DNA of 64,000 bases from Yoonia maricola (lineage in GTDB: Bacteria > Pseudomonadota > Alphaproteobacteria > Rhodobacterales > Rhodobacteraceae). A program made the translations under genes and the position numbers. Within the stretch, counting starts at the first letter, position 1, and each line of letters opens with the position of its first letter. The DNA lies in NCBI RefSeq assembly GCF_002797915.1, contig NZ_PGTY01000004.1:1-64000 (forward strand). Reading direction: 5' to 3'. Of the stretch, positions 1 through 8,515 are shown piece by piece. The notes under the pieces are model-generated. The model ran no database searches. It had not been told where the DNA came from and saw only the letters and a list, made by a program, of their open reading frames with translations.

Positions 1-95
1 GCAGCTGGCCCGGCGCGCCATGGTGGGCGGAGGTTTTGAACAAAACGCAGACTATTGCCCCAGGCCTTGCACCACAGATTGGACTAATCAGATGA
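1..95 (+). CDS. C-terminal end of an unidentified protein (partial)
   Basis: An open frame (codons from base 3) runs in from the left edge and stops at TGA 93-95. It encodes about 30 residues ending in APGLAPQIGLIR. Its stop overlaps the ATG at 92 of the next gene in an ATGA arrangement, the same junction that joins the next two genes at 811-814, so it is probably the end of a co-translated upstream gene. The other forward frames do not give this coupling. Family not recognisable from so short a tail; the PAAR gene downstream suggests a type VI secretion cargo or adaptor locus. Confidence 0.45.
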   Translation, partial: SWPGAPWWAEVLNKTQTIAPGLAPQIGLIR

Positions 96-814
96 TTCGC
101 ACCGCTTTCATTCTCGCCGTCATTTTCGCCACCTCAGCAGTCGCCGATCCGATCCGCGGTCTCTATATTGCGAAGGAGATGGGCACTGCTTTCTCGATCA
201 CGCCGAACGGATTGGTGTACTTTCAGATCGACGGTCCGCAACTTGGCGCCACACGCAGTCGACAGGTCGAAACCGAGGACGGAACACGGGTTGATCTGTT
301 CCAACCAGGCGCAGACGGCCCGGTCCGCGCGTCGATCGTGCTGCGCCCGGAAGAAGGACGCGGCCTGGTGGTGTCCGAAGGCGCGGACGGCTTTTTCCTG
401 CAAGCGGGAACCGTTCTGGAACCCGTCACCGGGTTGCCGGAACAGTGCCTTGCGTCGATTACCACGAAAGATGCATTCTCCGGCGAATACTTCGGACTGC
501 GATCGGGTGTGATGCAGTTCATCCTATCGCCGACCGAGTTGACGTTTCAGTCTGGCGGTGGGCAGGACGCTTTCGGCAACAATGTTCCCCTCGAACGCGA
601 CGTTCTGCCGATCACGACCACCATGCTGGAACCCGACCGCATGTTGATCGAGCACCCCGACGACGATATAGTCGCGGATCATCTCGGCCTCGGCCTAGCG
701 TTTGTTGCGGTATTCGGACCGCGCGGGGAGTTCATGATCGAACTCTATCCGTTAGAGGCGCGGGCCGGATGCTTGGAGCAGGCCCGCGATCTTGCGGAAA
801 GCGCCATCCAATGA
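92..814 (+). CDS. Exported hypothetical protein in a PAAR locus
   Basis: A 240-residue protein with an N-terminal signal peptide (MIRTAFILAVIFATSAVADP; likely cleavage after SAVA). The start at 92 was chosen because it begins the signal peptide and overlaps the stop of the upstream frame (ATGA); the same frame stays open further upstream. The mature part is acidic, beta-rich in appearance, with two cysteines (in EQCLAS and AGCLEQ) that could form a disulfide in the periplasm. It overlaps the PAAR gene by 4 bases, so the two are made together. Family not recognised. A type VI secretion accessory or immunity protein is possible from context only. Confidence 0.7.
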   Translation: MIRTAFILAVIFATSAVADPIRGLYIAKEMGTAFSITPNGLVYFQIDGPQLGATRSRQVETEDGTRVDLFQPGADGPVRASIVLRPEEGRGLVVSEGADGFFLQAGTVLEPVTGLPEQCLASITTKDAFSGEYFGLRSGVMQFILSPTELTFQSGGGQDAFGNNVPLERDVLPITTTMLEPDRMLIEHPDDDIVADHLGLGLAFVAVFGPRGEFMIELYPLEARAGCLEQARDLAESAIQ

Positions 815-1065
815 AGCCTCTCGCGCGCATCGGTGACACCCATGTGTGTCCGATCCATGGGCCCAATCCCATCGTCTCGGGCAAAGCGGGGGCGAAGGCT
901 GGCGTCCGGCCCATAGCGGTGGTGGGAGACAAGACGGCCTGTGGGGCCGTCATCACGGTCGGAACCCCGCTCTTCAAGGTGGATGGTAAGGATGCAGCTC
1001 ATATCGGTTCCGCGACAAGTCACGGTGGAACGATCACCACCGGGGCACCAATTCTGAAGGGCTAA
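811..1065 (+). CDS. PAAR-domain protein (type VI secretion spike tip)
   Basis: An 84-residue protein consisting of a single PAAR domain. Glycine-rich repeats, GDTHVCPIHGPNPI near the start and GDKTACGAVITVG in the middle, are followed by HIGSATSHGGTITTGAP at the end. PAAR proteins cap the VgrG trimer of the type VI secretion system as a zinc-stabilised cone; the conserved His and Cys residues fit metal binding. The start overlaps the stop of the exported protein upstream (ATGA). There is no C-terminal effector extension, so this is a bare tip. No other type VI structural genes lie in the window. The gene ends just before an IS630 remnant. Confidence 0.85.
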   Translation: MKPLARIGDTHVCPIHGPNPIVSGKAGAKAGVRPIAVVGDKTACGAVITVGTPLFKVDGKDAAHIGSATSHGGTITTGAPILKG

Positions 1066-1077
1066 AGCTTTTTGCAT

Positions 1078-1287
1078 TTAATCCAAGGCATACCCGGCAG
1101 CTTTAAGGAAGTTCCAGCATTCGTGTGAATCAAACAGCTCGCAGATGTCTCCGAGGGCTTCAAACAAAGCATCAAATGTTCTTGCACCGATGCGTCGAAG
1201 GTGGGCCTTGAGCGTTGAAAATGCCATTTCGATGGGATTGAGGTCGGGGCTGGCCATTGTTCGGATGTACTCCGTCTGTTCGATCAA
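1078..1287 (-). pseudogene. IS630-family transposase remnant (C-terminal end)
   Basis: The 69-codon frame contains SPDLNPIEMAFSTLKAHLRR, the C-terminal DDE-domain signature of IS630-family transposases (PDLNPIE with the catalytic Glu), followed by a typical tail ending WNFLKAAGYALD. The N-terminal helix-turn-helix and the first two catalytic aspartates are missing, so this is a broken copy. It lies between the type VI cargo locus and the nqr operon, marking a former insertion or rearrangement point. No terminal inverted repeats were identified. Confidence 0.8.
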
Positions 1288-1547
1288 CGGAGCTCAGTTG
1301 ATGCCTGCTGCGCGCTTGATGACACCATCAGCGCGTTTACCAGACCTGCTTTTTCGTTCGGGATAAGTGCGCCTTGTCAACCCAGCATCGATCCTGCCGA
1401 TCTGGCGCTTTGACAAGTCAAAGATATGTCCCAAGCGCTCTGGTGAATGCCAAATGGCGCAAATTCTACCTTGCTGAAAGTCCGCTTTTACCCTGAAGTC
1501 CGTTCTCTTATCCCATTGCGCAAACGACGTCCGGGCATCAATGATCC
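1288..1547. other. Stretch without a supported gene, next to an IS remnant
   Basis: This stretch lies between the IS630 remnant and the end of the CBS-domain gene. An 85-codon minus-strand frame (1294-1551) starts by ATGA overlap with the CBS stop and has a basic C-terminal half, but it matches no family I recognise and ends against the IS remnant. It may be decayed sequence left by insertion events, or a small unknown gene. Confidence 0.3.
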
Positions 1548-1946
1548 TCAACCCCAGTTTTCACTCATGGCGCGTAGAACATCGGCGCGGCTGATCTGGC
1601 CGACAAGCTGTCCCTCTTCGATCACCGGGAAACGGCGGTATGTATTGTTCAAGAAAGCTTTGGTTGCTGCGACAATGTCTGTGCCAGCGTCCAATGTTTC
1701 AACGTCCTTGGACATATGTTGGGCGACGGTTCCGCCCCATTCTCGATAGTAACTGGCCTCAAGCGCGGCCTTCAAGCAGTCCTTTTTCGACAAGACACCC
1801 ACCAGATCACCGTTTTTGTCCACGACCGGAGCACCCGATATGCGGTGATCAAGCAGGACGTGCATAGCACGGTTAATCTCCGTTTCAGGGGATAATGTGA
1901 TCAGGTCAACTACCATGTAATCGGCTACGCGCTGCCCTGTTGTCAT
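1548..1946 (-). CDS. Tandem CBS-domain protein
   Basis: A 132-residue soluble protein made of two CBS motifs. The first has RISGAPVVDKNGDLVGVLSKKDCL (about residues 35-58) and the second has RRFPVIEEGQLVGQISRADVLRA near the C-terminus. Pairs of CBS motifs bind adenosine nucleotides and act as energy or redox sensors. The start at 1946 is preceded by a strong GGGGAGG ribosome site and overlaps the nqrM stop by one base (TAATG), so it is the last gene of the nqr operon. A nucleotide-sensing role linked to NQR is inference from position. Confidence 0.85.
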   Translation of the reverse strand: MTTGQRVADYMVVDLITLSPETEINRAMHVLLDHRISGAPVVDKNGDLVGVLSKKDCLKAALEASYYREWGGTVAQHMSKDVETLDAGTDIVAATKAFLNNTYRRFPVIEEGQLVGQISRADVLRAMSENWG

Positions 1947-2104
1947 TACTTGCCTCCCCGGATAGTTTTCTTGCATCCGCGGCAGGTGGTGCAGGCCAAA
2001 CCGCCGCAAGACCCCTTGATTGGCGCCCGCCCCAAAAGAACGCCCACAGCAAGGCCGCCCATAGAGATCAGCAGGATCAAGAACGTCAGGATGATGGAAG
2101 CCAT
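1946..2104 (-). CDS. nqrM: NQR maturation protein NqrM
   Basis: A 52-residue protein with one N-terminal membrane helix (MASIILTFLILLISMGGLAV) followed by a short cysteine-rich segment with four cysteines (GSCGGLACTTCRGCKK). This is the layout of NqrM (formerly DUF539), which is needed to assemble Na+-NQR, probably by delivering iron for the membrane Fe-S centre between NqrD and NqrE. The start at 2104 was chosen over an upstream in-frame start because it gives the standard length. It follows apbE by 10 bases and is coupled to the CBS gene. Confidence 0.9.
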   Translation of the reverse strand: MASIILTFLILLISMGGLAVGVLLGRAPIKGSCGGLACTTCRGCKKTIRGGK

Positions 2105-2114
2105 GGCGCTGTCC

Positions 2115-3077
2115 TCAACTAAGAATATGCTGTGCAAAGGTGCCGGTCATTGTTCGTTCGGGCGCATCAATACCGTCGGTGACGAACAAGGCTGCGATAT
2201 CAAGTTTTTGCGCCAAAGCAACGCCATCTGTGGGCCCGGCGGCGCATAAGGCGGTGGCAAAGGCGTCTGCTTCAAGCGCGGTTTGCGCCAGTACTGACAC
2301 CGACGCCAGAGACGTCGCTGCGGGCCGCATGTAGTAGGGATTTATAATATGGCTGGTCTCAACCGCCCCGGAAACACCATTTTCTGCATGTCCCGATGTC
2401 GCAAGCGCAAAGCCTTGTAGATCAAGCAGATGCAGCGCTCTGAAATCCTGCGCAATCGGGTCTGTGATCGCCACCTGCCAAGCCCGGCCATCGGGATGAT
2501 GGCCCAAAGTCATGACTTCTCCCCCAACCTCAACCAATACTTGTGTAACCCCCACATCGGATAGCCGCGCAATGATCTGGTCAAGCGCATGACCCTTCGC
2601 GATGCCACACAGATCAAGCGTCAGGCTTGGCGAAGCCTTCACAATGACATCCCCCGACACGGTGATATCCTTAAATGTGCCTTGCGCACCTTCAATCGGA
2701 CCAAAGCCATAACGGCTGACAATAGGGCCAACCGTCGGGTCGAACGCGCCACCGGTAAGCGCTGCGATAGAAAGTGCCTTTACCGTTACATCGCACAAAG
2801 CCTGCGGCATGTTTGAATGCTCCAAAGCGATGCTTGTGTTGAACCGGGTCAGGTCCGATGTTGTCCGATACGGCGACATCTCCATATCGGTTTGGTCGAT
2901 CACGGTCTGCATGGTTGATCTGATGAGGGCGGGATCGGTTCTGGTGTCTGCCACGACCCGCCATGTTGATCCAAAGGCGTGTCCTCCGATCACATTGGTC
3001 GCGGCGGATGCTGAGTTTGGCAGAGTGAGACCAGCAGCAGTCAGTCCAAAAAGCATGTCACGCCTGTTCAGGGTCAT
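2115..3077 (-). CDS. apbE: FAD:protein FMN transferase ApbE
   Basis: A 320-residue flavin transferase that attaches FMN covalently through a phosphoester to Thr/Ser in NqrC-type motifs in the periplasm. The sequence shows a twin-arginine type signal (NRRDMLFGLTAAGLTL), the ApbE motif MSPYRTTSDLTRFN (about residues 92-105), DPTVGPIVSRYGFGP and LCGIAKGHALDQI. It starts 3 bases after nqrF, within the nqr operon, where its substrate NqrC (SGATAT motif) is encoded. Length is normal for the family. Confidence 0.95.
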   Translation of the reverse strand: MTLNRRDMLFGLTAAGLTLPNSASAATNVIGGHAFGSTWRVVADTRTDPALIRSTMQTVIDQTDMEMSPYRTTSDLTRFNTSIALEHSNMPQALCDVTVKALSIAALTGGAFDPTVGPIVSRYGFGPIEGAQGTFKDITVSGDVIVKASPSLTLDLCGIAKGHALDQIIARLSDVGVTQVLVEVGGEVMTLGHHPDGRAWQVAITDPIAQDFRALHLLDLQGFALATSGHAENGVSGAVETSHIINPYYMRPAATSLASVSVLAQTALEADAFATALCAAGPTDGVALAQKLDIAALFVTDGIDAPERTMTGTFAQHILS

Positions 3078-3080
3078 CGC

Positions 3081-4301
3081 TCAAACTCCAAAATCATCGT
3101 TGAAGATATGGTCGGCATCGACGCCCAGATCATCCAGCATCGCCAAAACCGCCCTGATCATCAGGGGTGGCCCACACAGATAGTATTCGCAATTTTCGGG
3201 CGCTGGATGATCCCCAAGATACCTTTCCAGCGCGACATCATGCACAAAACCGGTCGCGCCTGACCAATTGTCACCGGGCTCTGGATCGGACAGGGCTATT
3301 GTCCAATCAAAATTGCTGTGTTGGGTGGCAAGCCGCTCAATCTCCTCGGTATAAAGCAGTTCGGTTTTGTTGCGTGCGCCGTACCAAAAGCTCATCCTGC
3401 GCTTGGTTTCGGCTTGGTTGAGTTGCTCAAAAATCATGGCGCGCAGCGGGGCCATGCCCACACCGCCCCCGATAAAGACCATCTCGCGCTCTGTCGGTTG
3501 AATGCGGAAAGATCCGAACGGTCCTGACACCAGAACGGGGTCGCCTTGCTGCAAGGAAAACAGCCAGGATGATACGATACCGGGGGGCGCATCTGCCACA
3601 GACGGCGGCGGCAGAGCCAAACGAATGTTCATGACGATTTGCCCCTTGGCGGTGTCTTCTGGCCGGTTCGACACCGAATAAGCACGCGTGACGTCTTCGA
3701 CGCTGTCGACCGACAGGCCGCGCAGCGAGGTCCACCTGTCTTCAAAGCGCTCTGGCACGGCGATATCCGTATAGTCGAGTTTATACGGCTGGGCGGTGAC
3801 CTGTACGAATGAGCCCGCGAAGAAATCTGGTCGCATGTCTGGTGGCATTTGCAGAACAACTTCGCGGATCAACGGCGTAAGCTGGCGTGATGAGGTGACA
3901 TGGCAGGTGAATGCCTCAGCACCTAGCAGATCTTCTTCAACTTCGATGTCCATGTCGTCGCGCACCACAACCTGACACGCCAGATGCAAGCCTTGTCGCA
4001 ATTCAGCGCGGGTAAAGCGCGCGACCTCGATTGGCAAACTGGCCGGGCCGCCGTTGGTGATCGCCACCCGGCACAATCCACAGGTGCCCGCACCGGCACA
4101 AGCCGAAGGGACAAGAATACCGTTGGTGTTCAGGGCAGAAAGTAGCTTTTGCCCGGTCGTCGTCGCGATCGGAGTGTGCGTATTGACGGTAAGGGTCGCT
4201 GGCCGCTCTGGCATCAAGGCGGCACGCGCCAGAATGACCGTTGCAGTCAGCACAAGGACCAACGCGATCACGACGACACTTCCAAACAGGATTTCAGTCA
4301 T
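3081..4301 (-). CDS. nqrF: Na+-translocating NADH:quinone reductase subunit F
   Basis: The 406-residue NADH-oxidising subunit. An N-terminal membrane anchor (residues 5-27) is followed by a [2Fe-2S] ferredoxin domain with cysteine ligands at about 68, 74, 77 and 109 ([14 protein letters not shown] and HLACQ), then an FAD-binding barrel ([11 protein letters not shown]) and an NAD-binding domain ending with [10 protein letters not shown]. It takes electrons from NADH in the cytoplasm and feeds them into the membrane part of NQR. It overlaps nqrE by 4 bases. All cofactor motifs expected for NqrF are present. Confidence 0.96.
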   Translation of the reverse strand: MTEILFGSVVVIALVLVLTATVILARAALMPERPATLTVNTHTPIATTTGQKLLSALNTNGILVPSACAGAGTCGLCRVAITNGGPASLPIEVARFTRAELRQGLHLACQVVVRDDMDIEVEEDLLGAEAFTCHVTSSRQLTPLIREVVLQMPPDMRPDFFAGSFVQVTAQPYKLDYTDIAVPERFEDRWTSLRGLSVDSVEDVTRAYSVSNRPEDTAKGQIVMNIRLALPPPSVADAPPGIVSSWLFSLQQGDPVLVSGPFGSFRIQPTEREMVFIGGGVGMAPLRAMIFEQLNQAETKRRMSFWYGARNKTELLYTEEIERLATQHSNFDWTIALSDPEPGDNWSGATGFVHDVALERYLGDHPAPENCEYYLCGPPLMIRAVLAMLDDLGVDADHIFNDDFGV

Positions 4302-4897
4302 GAGCCCACACCTGCAAAAGCCGAAAAGCCCAGTGACATCAGCCCTGTCACCAAGAACGCACTTCCCAACCCCTGCAGCCCCGCAGGCATGTCACTGTAC
4401 TTCAGACGTTCTCGGATAGCAGCGAAGGTGATAATCGCGAGGGCCCAGCCCACACCACTGCCAAAGCCGAAGACAACAGATTTTGCAAAGTCGTACTGCC
4501 GCTCTACCATGAACAGACTGCCGCCCAGAACGGCGCAGTTCACCGTGATCAGTGGCAGGAAGATGCCAAGCGCACGGTAAAGGACAGGCGCAAACCGGTC
4601 GAGGACCATTTCCAGTATCTGGACCATGGCAGCGATGACGCCAATGAAGGCAATCAGCCTCAGGAAGGTCAGGTCAACATCGGGCAAGCCCAGCCACGCC
4701 CATGCGCCCTCGACAAGAAAACCGCTAAAGATCAGGTTATTGACCGGCACGGTAATCGTCTGCACCACGATAATCGCAAGACCCAGCCCGAATGCGGTTT
4801 CCAGACGTTCGGATACAGCAAGAAACGTGCAAACGCCCAAAAAGAACGTTAGCGCGAGGTTCTCGTGGAAAATCGCGGTGATCAGCAGGTCCATCAT
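4298..4897 (-). CDS. nqrE: Na+-translocating NADH:quinone reductase subunit E
   Basis: A 199-residue protein with six predicted membrane helices. The conserved half-helix cysteines are present at residue 23 (GVCTFLAVS) and 121 ([10 protein letters not shown]). In known NQR structures these two plus two from NqrD hold a [2Fe-2S] cluster in the middle of the membrane. Start codons at 4897 or the next codon (Met-Met) are both possible; 4897 overlaps the nqrD stop by 4 bases. Length and topology are standard. Confidence 0.96.
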   Translation of the reverse strand: MMDLLITAIFHENLALTFFLGVCTFLAVSERLETAFGLGLAIIVVQTITVPVNNLIFSGFLVEGAWAWLGLPDVDLTFLRLIAFIGVIAAMVQILEMVLDRFAPVLYRALGIFLPLITVNCAVLGGSLFMVERQYDFAKSVVFGFGSGVGWALAIITFAAIRERLKYSDMPAGLQGLGSAFLVTGLMSLGFSAFAGVGS

Positions 4898-5547
4898 CCG
4901 CGTGACCTTTGCTGTATCAGGCTGAATTTCGGGGTTTCAACCTGCCCGACCCAATGGGTCCGAATGGCCCAAACCAGCAGACCGATGATGAAGAATGCGC
5001 TGGGGGCCAGCTGCATCAGACCAAGTGGGACAAACCACCCTCCATCAGATGCAGGCGTCAGGATGGTGTATCCCAGTAACGTCCCGGCCCCCAAAAGCTC
5101 TCGGATAGATCCCACAATGATCAGGACCAGACTGTAGCCCAGCCCATTGCCCAACCCATCCAGCACCGATGGCCAGACCGGGTTGCGCATCGCAAACGCC
5201 TCTGCCCGACCCATCACAAGGCAATTGGTTACGATCAGCCCCACAAAGATGGAAAGCTGGCGGCTGATCTCGAACGCATATGCCTGTAGAAGTTCATCGA
5301 TCACGATCACCAGCGACGCGATAATGATGATCTGCACGATTAACCGAATGACGTTTGGAATGTGGTTGCGGATCAGGCTGACCGTTGCTGATGCAAGACA
5401 CAGCACAGAAGTCAGGGCTAACGACATGACAAGAGCCGTCGACAGAGATGTCGTCACTGCCAGTGCCGAGCAGATACCGAGGATTTGCAGCGTGACCGGA
5501 TTATTCTCAATCAACGGTGATGTGACATGGCGCAGGTTTGAAGCCAT
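4894..5547 (-). CDS. nqrD: Na+-translocating NADH:quinone reductase subunit D
   Basis: A 217-residue integral membrane protein with six predicted helices, pseudo-symmetric to NqrE. Cysteines at residue 26 ([11 protein letters not shown]) and 109 ([15 protein letters not shown]) match the NqrD ligands of the membrane [2Fe-2S] cluster. The N-terminus ([20 protein letters not shown]) is typical. It begins 3 bases after nqrC and overlaps nqrE by 4 bases. Retention of all four Fe-S cysteines in D and E indicates a functional electron path across the membrane. Confidence 0.96.
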   Translation of the reverse strand: MASNLRHVTSPLIENNPVTLQILGICSALAVTTSLSTALVMSLALTSVLCLASATVSLIRNHIPNVIRLIVQIIIIASLVIVIDELLQAYAFEISRQLSIFVGLIVTNCLVMGRAEAFAMRNPVWPSVLDGLGNGLGYSLVLIIVGSIRELLGAGTLLGYTILTPASDGGWFVPLGLMQLAPSAFFIIGLLVWAIRTHWVGQVETPKFSLIQQRSRG

Positions 5548-5550
5548 CGT

Positions 5551-6351
5551 CTAAAGCCCCTCTGTCGCTAAACGGTCAAGAAATGGGCCGTAGCCGTGAT
5601 CACCCAGCCAATACCGCAGCATATTTGCCACGCCGTTGCTGGTAGCGGTCGCGCCCGAGATACCGTCGACTTCGTAAGGTGCCGTTGCGGTGCCGCGCAC
5701 AACGGAAATGACGATGTTGCCGTTTTCATCTGCGACCTGCCTGCCGGGCCAAAGTGCTTGCCAAGCGGGGTCTTGGACACGGGCCCCGATACCGGGCGTT
5801 TCGCCTTGTTCAGTAATTGTCAGCGCCGCAATGGTATTCAAATCGGGTTCCAAGGCGAGCATCGCCCTGATAGTCGACTGATACCCTGTGCCTTGAACGG
5901 GCAAGACAACTAGCAACAGCGCACCGTCCCGTTCCAGCAAGTGGACCAAAGCATGGTCGGCACGCCTGTGCAGACCGGCGATATCGGCATCGGATGGAAT
6001 AGCAGTGCTTTGCTCAGGATCATTTGCTGCCGCCTGCACGTCAAAGCTGTCGGGATCAATATCGGTCACGAATGTGCCTGTGGCCATCTCTACCACGCGG
6101 GTTTCAAGAGCGTCGACGCCGGCCTCTTCCATCACCTCGCGCATGCCGGGCAAGGTATCGAGCATTTGCGCCATGCGCGCGGCGCGTTCGGCTTCCAGAT
6201 GTGCGTCCTGCAAGGGTTTCAGTGCGACGGCCGCGGTTGATACAAAGGCAGCGCAGATCATTGCAACAAGGATGGCGACGCCGAACACCTTGACGTGGTC
6301 GTCGTTCGGGCGCGCCAGAAAGCGCCGCCAAGGGGTGAGCGGATTAAGCAT
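5551..6351 (-). CDS. nqrC: Na+-translocating NADH:quinone reductase subunit C
   Basis: A 266-residue protein with one N-terminal membrane helix (VFGVAILVAMICAAFVSTAA) and a periplasmic FMN-binding domain. The covalent FMN motif DGISGATATSNGV lies near the C-terminus, with acceptor Thr at about 235, the site modified by ApbE. The start at 6351 was chosen because it gives the standard N-terminus and overlaps the end of nqrB by 8 bases; a start 12 codons upstream is possible but would lie deeper inside nqrB. Confidence 0.95.
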   Translation of the reverse strand: MLNPLTPWRRFLARPNDDHVKVFGVAILVAMICAAFVSTAAVALKPLQDAHLEAERAARMAQMLDTLPGMREVMEEAGVDALETRVVEMATGTFVTDIDPDSFDVQAAANDPEQSTAIPSDADIAGLHRRADHALVHLLERDGALLLVVLPVQGTGYQSTIRAMLALEPDLNTIAALTITEQGETPGIGARVQDPAWQALWPGRQVADENGNIVISVVRGTATAPYEVDGISGATATSNGVANMLRYWLGDHGYGPFLDRLATEGL

Positions 6352-7132
6352 GGGCGGTCTTCCAGCGTCTGGCTTGTACCAAAACAACCAGATGGTCGAT
6401 CAACGGCGCGAAGATACTGGCGATCAGTGCGGCAAAAACGACCCCCTCAGTCGTGGGAACAGGTCCGTCCGAAAACAGGATAATCAATCCCCCTGTTAGC
6501 AGCCCGTAAAACCAGCGACCGGGGTTGGTTGCCGACGCCGCCGTAGGGTCACAGACCACAAACACCAAGCAGAATGTCATTGCCGCAGCAATCGCAGGTG
6601 CATTTAACCCATCGGCAGAGAGCATAAGCAAAACACCTGTACCCACCGCGGCACCCACCAAGATGCGCCATGATATGAGGCCCAGAAACAACAGCAGAAG
6701 CGCCCCAGGGATCGTTGCAAGTGCAACGTTTACTTTACCCGGCGCCAGCGTCACCTCAGGGAACGAGAATACCAGCAATGATGCCGCAACGACCGCCGGA
6801 CTTAAGAAACCGAACCCGCGCCCGCCAAAGACCAATTCCGCCAATACCACGCCAAGCGAGAGGGCAATGGCCAGCTGCCAAAGGACAAGATCGGGTGGTG
6901 CGAGCACCGCAATGATCAGCGCTGTTGTGATCCCGTGAACGCCAGGTTTGCGCTTACGAAGGACGGCAAATAAGCCCTCCCAGAACCACACTGTTAACAG
7001 CGCGGTTAGCAGTAAAACGGCATAGCTGGTTGGGTTTGCCAAAGCCGTTACAACGGATGGCGCGACCAGTGCTACAGTCTGCGCGAGAGTGACACCAGTC
7101 ACGCTCGTCCAAATGGAAGGGGCTGGGTTCAT
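6344..7132 (-). CDS. nqrB: NqrB-like membrane subunit, short and lacking the FMN-threonine motif
   Basis: A 262-residue membrane protein in the nqrB position. Family landmarks visible are VFGGRG (101-106) with FLSP after it, FSFPE (122-126), IPGA (141-144), SWRILVG, CDPTAAS (194-200) and NPGRWFYG. The usual NqrB is about 410 residues. Here the N-terminal extension of about 100 residues is absent, and so is the periplasmic segment with the SGAT motif whose Thr carries covalent FMN: the sequence runs directly from FSFPE to IPGA. The frame is intact and has 4- and 8-base overlaps with nqrA and nqrC, so this looks like a natural reduced form, not a broken gene. Confidence 0.88.
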   Translation of the reverse strand: MNPAPSIWTSVTGVTLAQTVALVAPSVVTALANPTSYAVLLLTALLTVWFWEGLFAVLRKRKPGVHGITTALIIAVLAPPDLVLWQLAIALSLGVVLAELVFGGRGFGFLSPAVVAASLLVFSFPEVTLAPGKVNVALATIPGALLLLFLGLISWRILVGAAVGTGVLLMLSADGLNAPAIAAAMTFCLVFVVCDPTAASATNPGRWFYGLLTGGLIILFSDGPVPTTEGVVFAALIASIFAPLIDHLVVLVQARRWKTAHA

Positions 7133-8379
7133 GCCGCGTCCTCCATAAGCTCATCAAGAACGTGTCGCAGCAAGACCCTGTAGTCCGCGCCGCTGGTACA
7201 AAGTCGGCACAAGATTGCAACGTCCTCCTCGACCAGTGCCAGACACCCAAGACGGCGTGCGGCATCACTGTCACCAACGCTAAGCGCGCGCATCAGCGGC
7301 ACTGATAAGACGCGTGGCGCCAATGCGCGGTCCAATGACGCGGTCGGGATTAATGCGCCTTGGGTGAAAGATAACCAGGATTTCCATGACGCTTGCACTT
7401 TCGATACTGGGCGCGGGGTTGCCGTAACCTGCATGTCAAAGCGACCCAGAAACACCGCTTCATGCGCATTGAGCGGAGTGCCTGATCGGAAAACGGGGTT
7501 TGCGCCGTCAGCTATATGATTTGCTGTTATGTCAGCGATACGGGCGCCAAGTATGGTCCGCACCAGCTTTGGACTTTCTAAAAGAGGTCCGCCAACCGCG
7601 ACGACCCGGTCGGCCGCATACTGACCCGTCGCAAACAAATGCCCGATGGCAACAACGTCTTGATAGCCAACAGTCCAAACCTGCCGCCCCGATTGTACCG
7701 GACATAGTCGATCGATATGTGTGCCTGCTAACGCTGAAGCCATTGTGCCGCCAAAGGTCGTAACGCGCACGCGGTTCGTGACTGGGCAAAGTGGGGCACC
7801 TTTCGATTGGCAGACATGGACCAACCCATCGGTTAGTTTGGTCAGGACATCAGCACCTTTTGCAAACATTTCCATCCGCCCGTCCAGAACCACATGTGGG
7901 TCAGGTGCGGCAGCCCCCTGCACAGCGTTCACGAATATCGCAAAGGGGCGATCGTCCGGGGCCGGCGTACGACCGAACGGGCGGGTACGAAAGGCGGGCC
8001 ACATGCCGCGACCCTGCAAAACATGACGTACGGAAACATCGGTACTGTCGTCCAAAGGTGTGACTTGCTGTGCAGCAGATGTGGTCTTTCCCACCGGTTT
8101 GATGACGCATGCAGATAGGGTTCTACGAGGGCCGTACTCTAATTGCGCTACGGTTCCTGCACATGGTGCCACATGGGCAATTTGACTATGGTTGCGATCT
8201 GTAAAGAGAACCTGACCAGCGGTAACTTCATCGCCCTGCGCAACCAAAAAGGTAGGGCGCAGACCGGGGAAATCAGCACCGACCACGGCGGTCGAACCCG
8301 GCAATCCGATATCATCAATGGCCCGAACCGGCGCATCAGTGTCGGATCGCCAATACCCCTGTCTAATCTGGTAATGCAT
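7129..8379 (-). CDS. nqrA: Na+-translocating NADH:quinone reductase subunit A
   Basis: A 416-residue cytoplasmic subunit without its own cofactor. The N-terminal region GLRPTFLVAQGDEVTAGQ and the C-terminal VEEDVAILCRLCTSGADY pattern match NqrA. It is the first gene of the operon. The start at 8379 was chosen because it puts the FNR box about 70 bases upstream and gives a normal N-terminus; an in-frame ATG at 8415 is an alternative, and neither has a strong ribosome site. It is divergent from the pentaheme cytochrome gene. Confidence 0.9.
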   Translation of the reverse strand: MHYQIRQGYWRSDTDAPVRAIDDIGLPGSTAVVGADFPGLRPTFLVAQGDEVTAGQVLFTDRNHSQIAHVAPCAGTVAQLEYGPRRTLSACVIKPVGKTTSAAQQVTPLDDSTDVSVRHVLQGRGMWPAFRTRPFGRTPAPDDRPFAIFVNAVQGAAAPDPHVVLDGRMEMFAKGADVLTKLTDGLVHVCQSKGAPLCPVTNRVRVTTFGGTMASALAGTHIDRLCPVQSGRQVWTVGYQDVVAIGHLFATGQYAADRVVAVGGPLLESPKLVRTILGARIADITANHIADGANPVFRSGTPLNAHEAVFLGRFDMQVTATPRPVSKVQASWKSWLSFTQGALIPTASLDRALAPRVLSVPLMRALSVGDSDAARRLGCLALVEEDVAILCRLCTSGADYRVLLRHVLDELMEDAA

Positions 8380-8441
8380 GCAAGCCTGACAGCCCTTTTG
8401 AGTTTTTAGGGTCATGGATATGGGTGCCTGCGCCCGTCACA

Positions 8442-8455
8442 TTGATATTTATCAA
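8442..8455. promoter_or_regulatory. Perfect FNR/Anr-type box between nqrA and the pentaheme cytochrome
   Basis: The sequence TTGATATTTATCAA matches the FNR consensus TTGAT-N4-ATCAA exactly. It lies in the 136-base divergent spacer, centred about 67 bases before the cytochrome start and about 69 before the nqrA start. In Rhodobacteraceae the oxygen-sensing regulator is FnrL. The near-central position fits control of both directions under low oxygen. Which promoter is activated cannot be told from sequence. Confidence 0.8.
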
Positions 8456-8515
8456 TCTGCAAAAACAAGTTTGCGACATCCATTGGAAGTGCCTCAGTCA
8501 AAGGAGCCAAGACCC

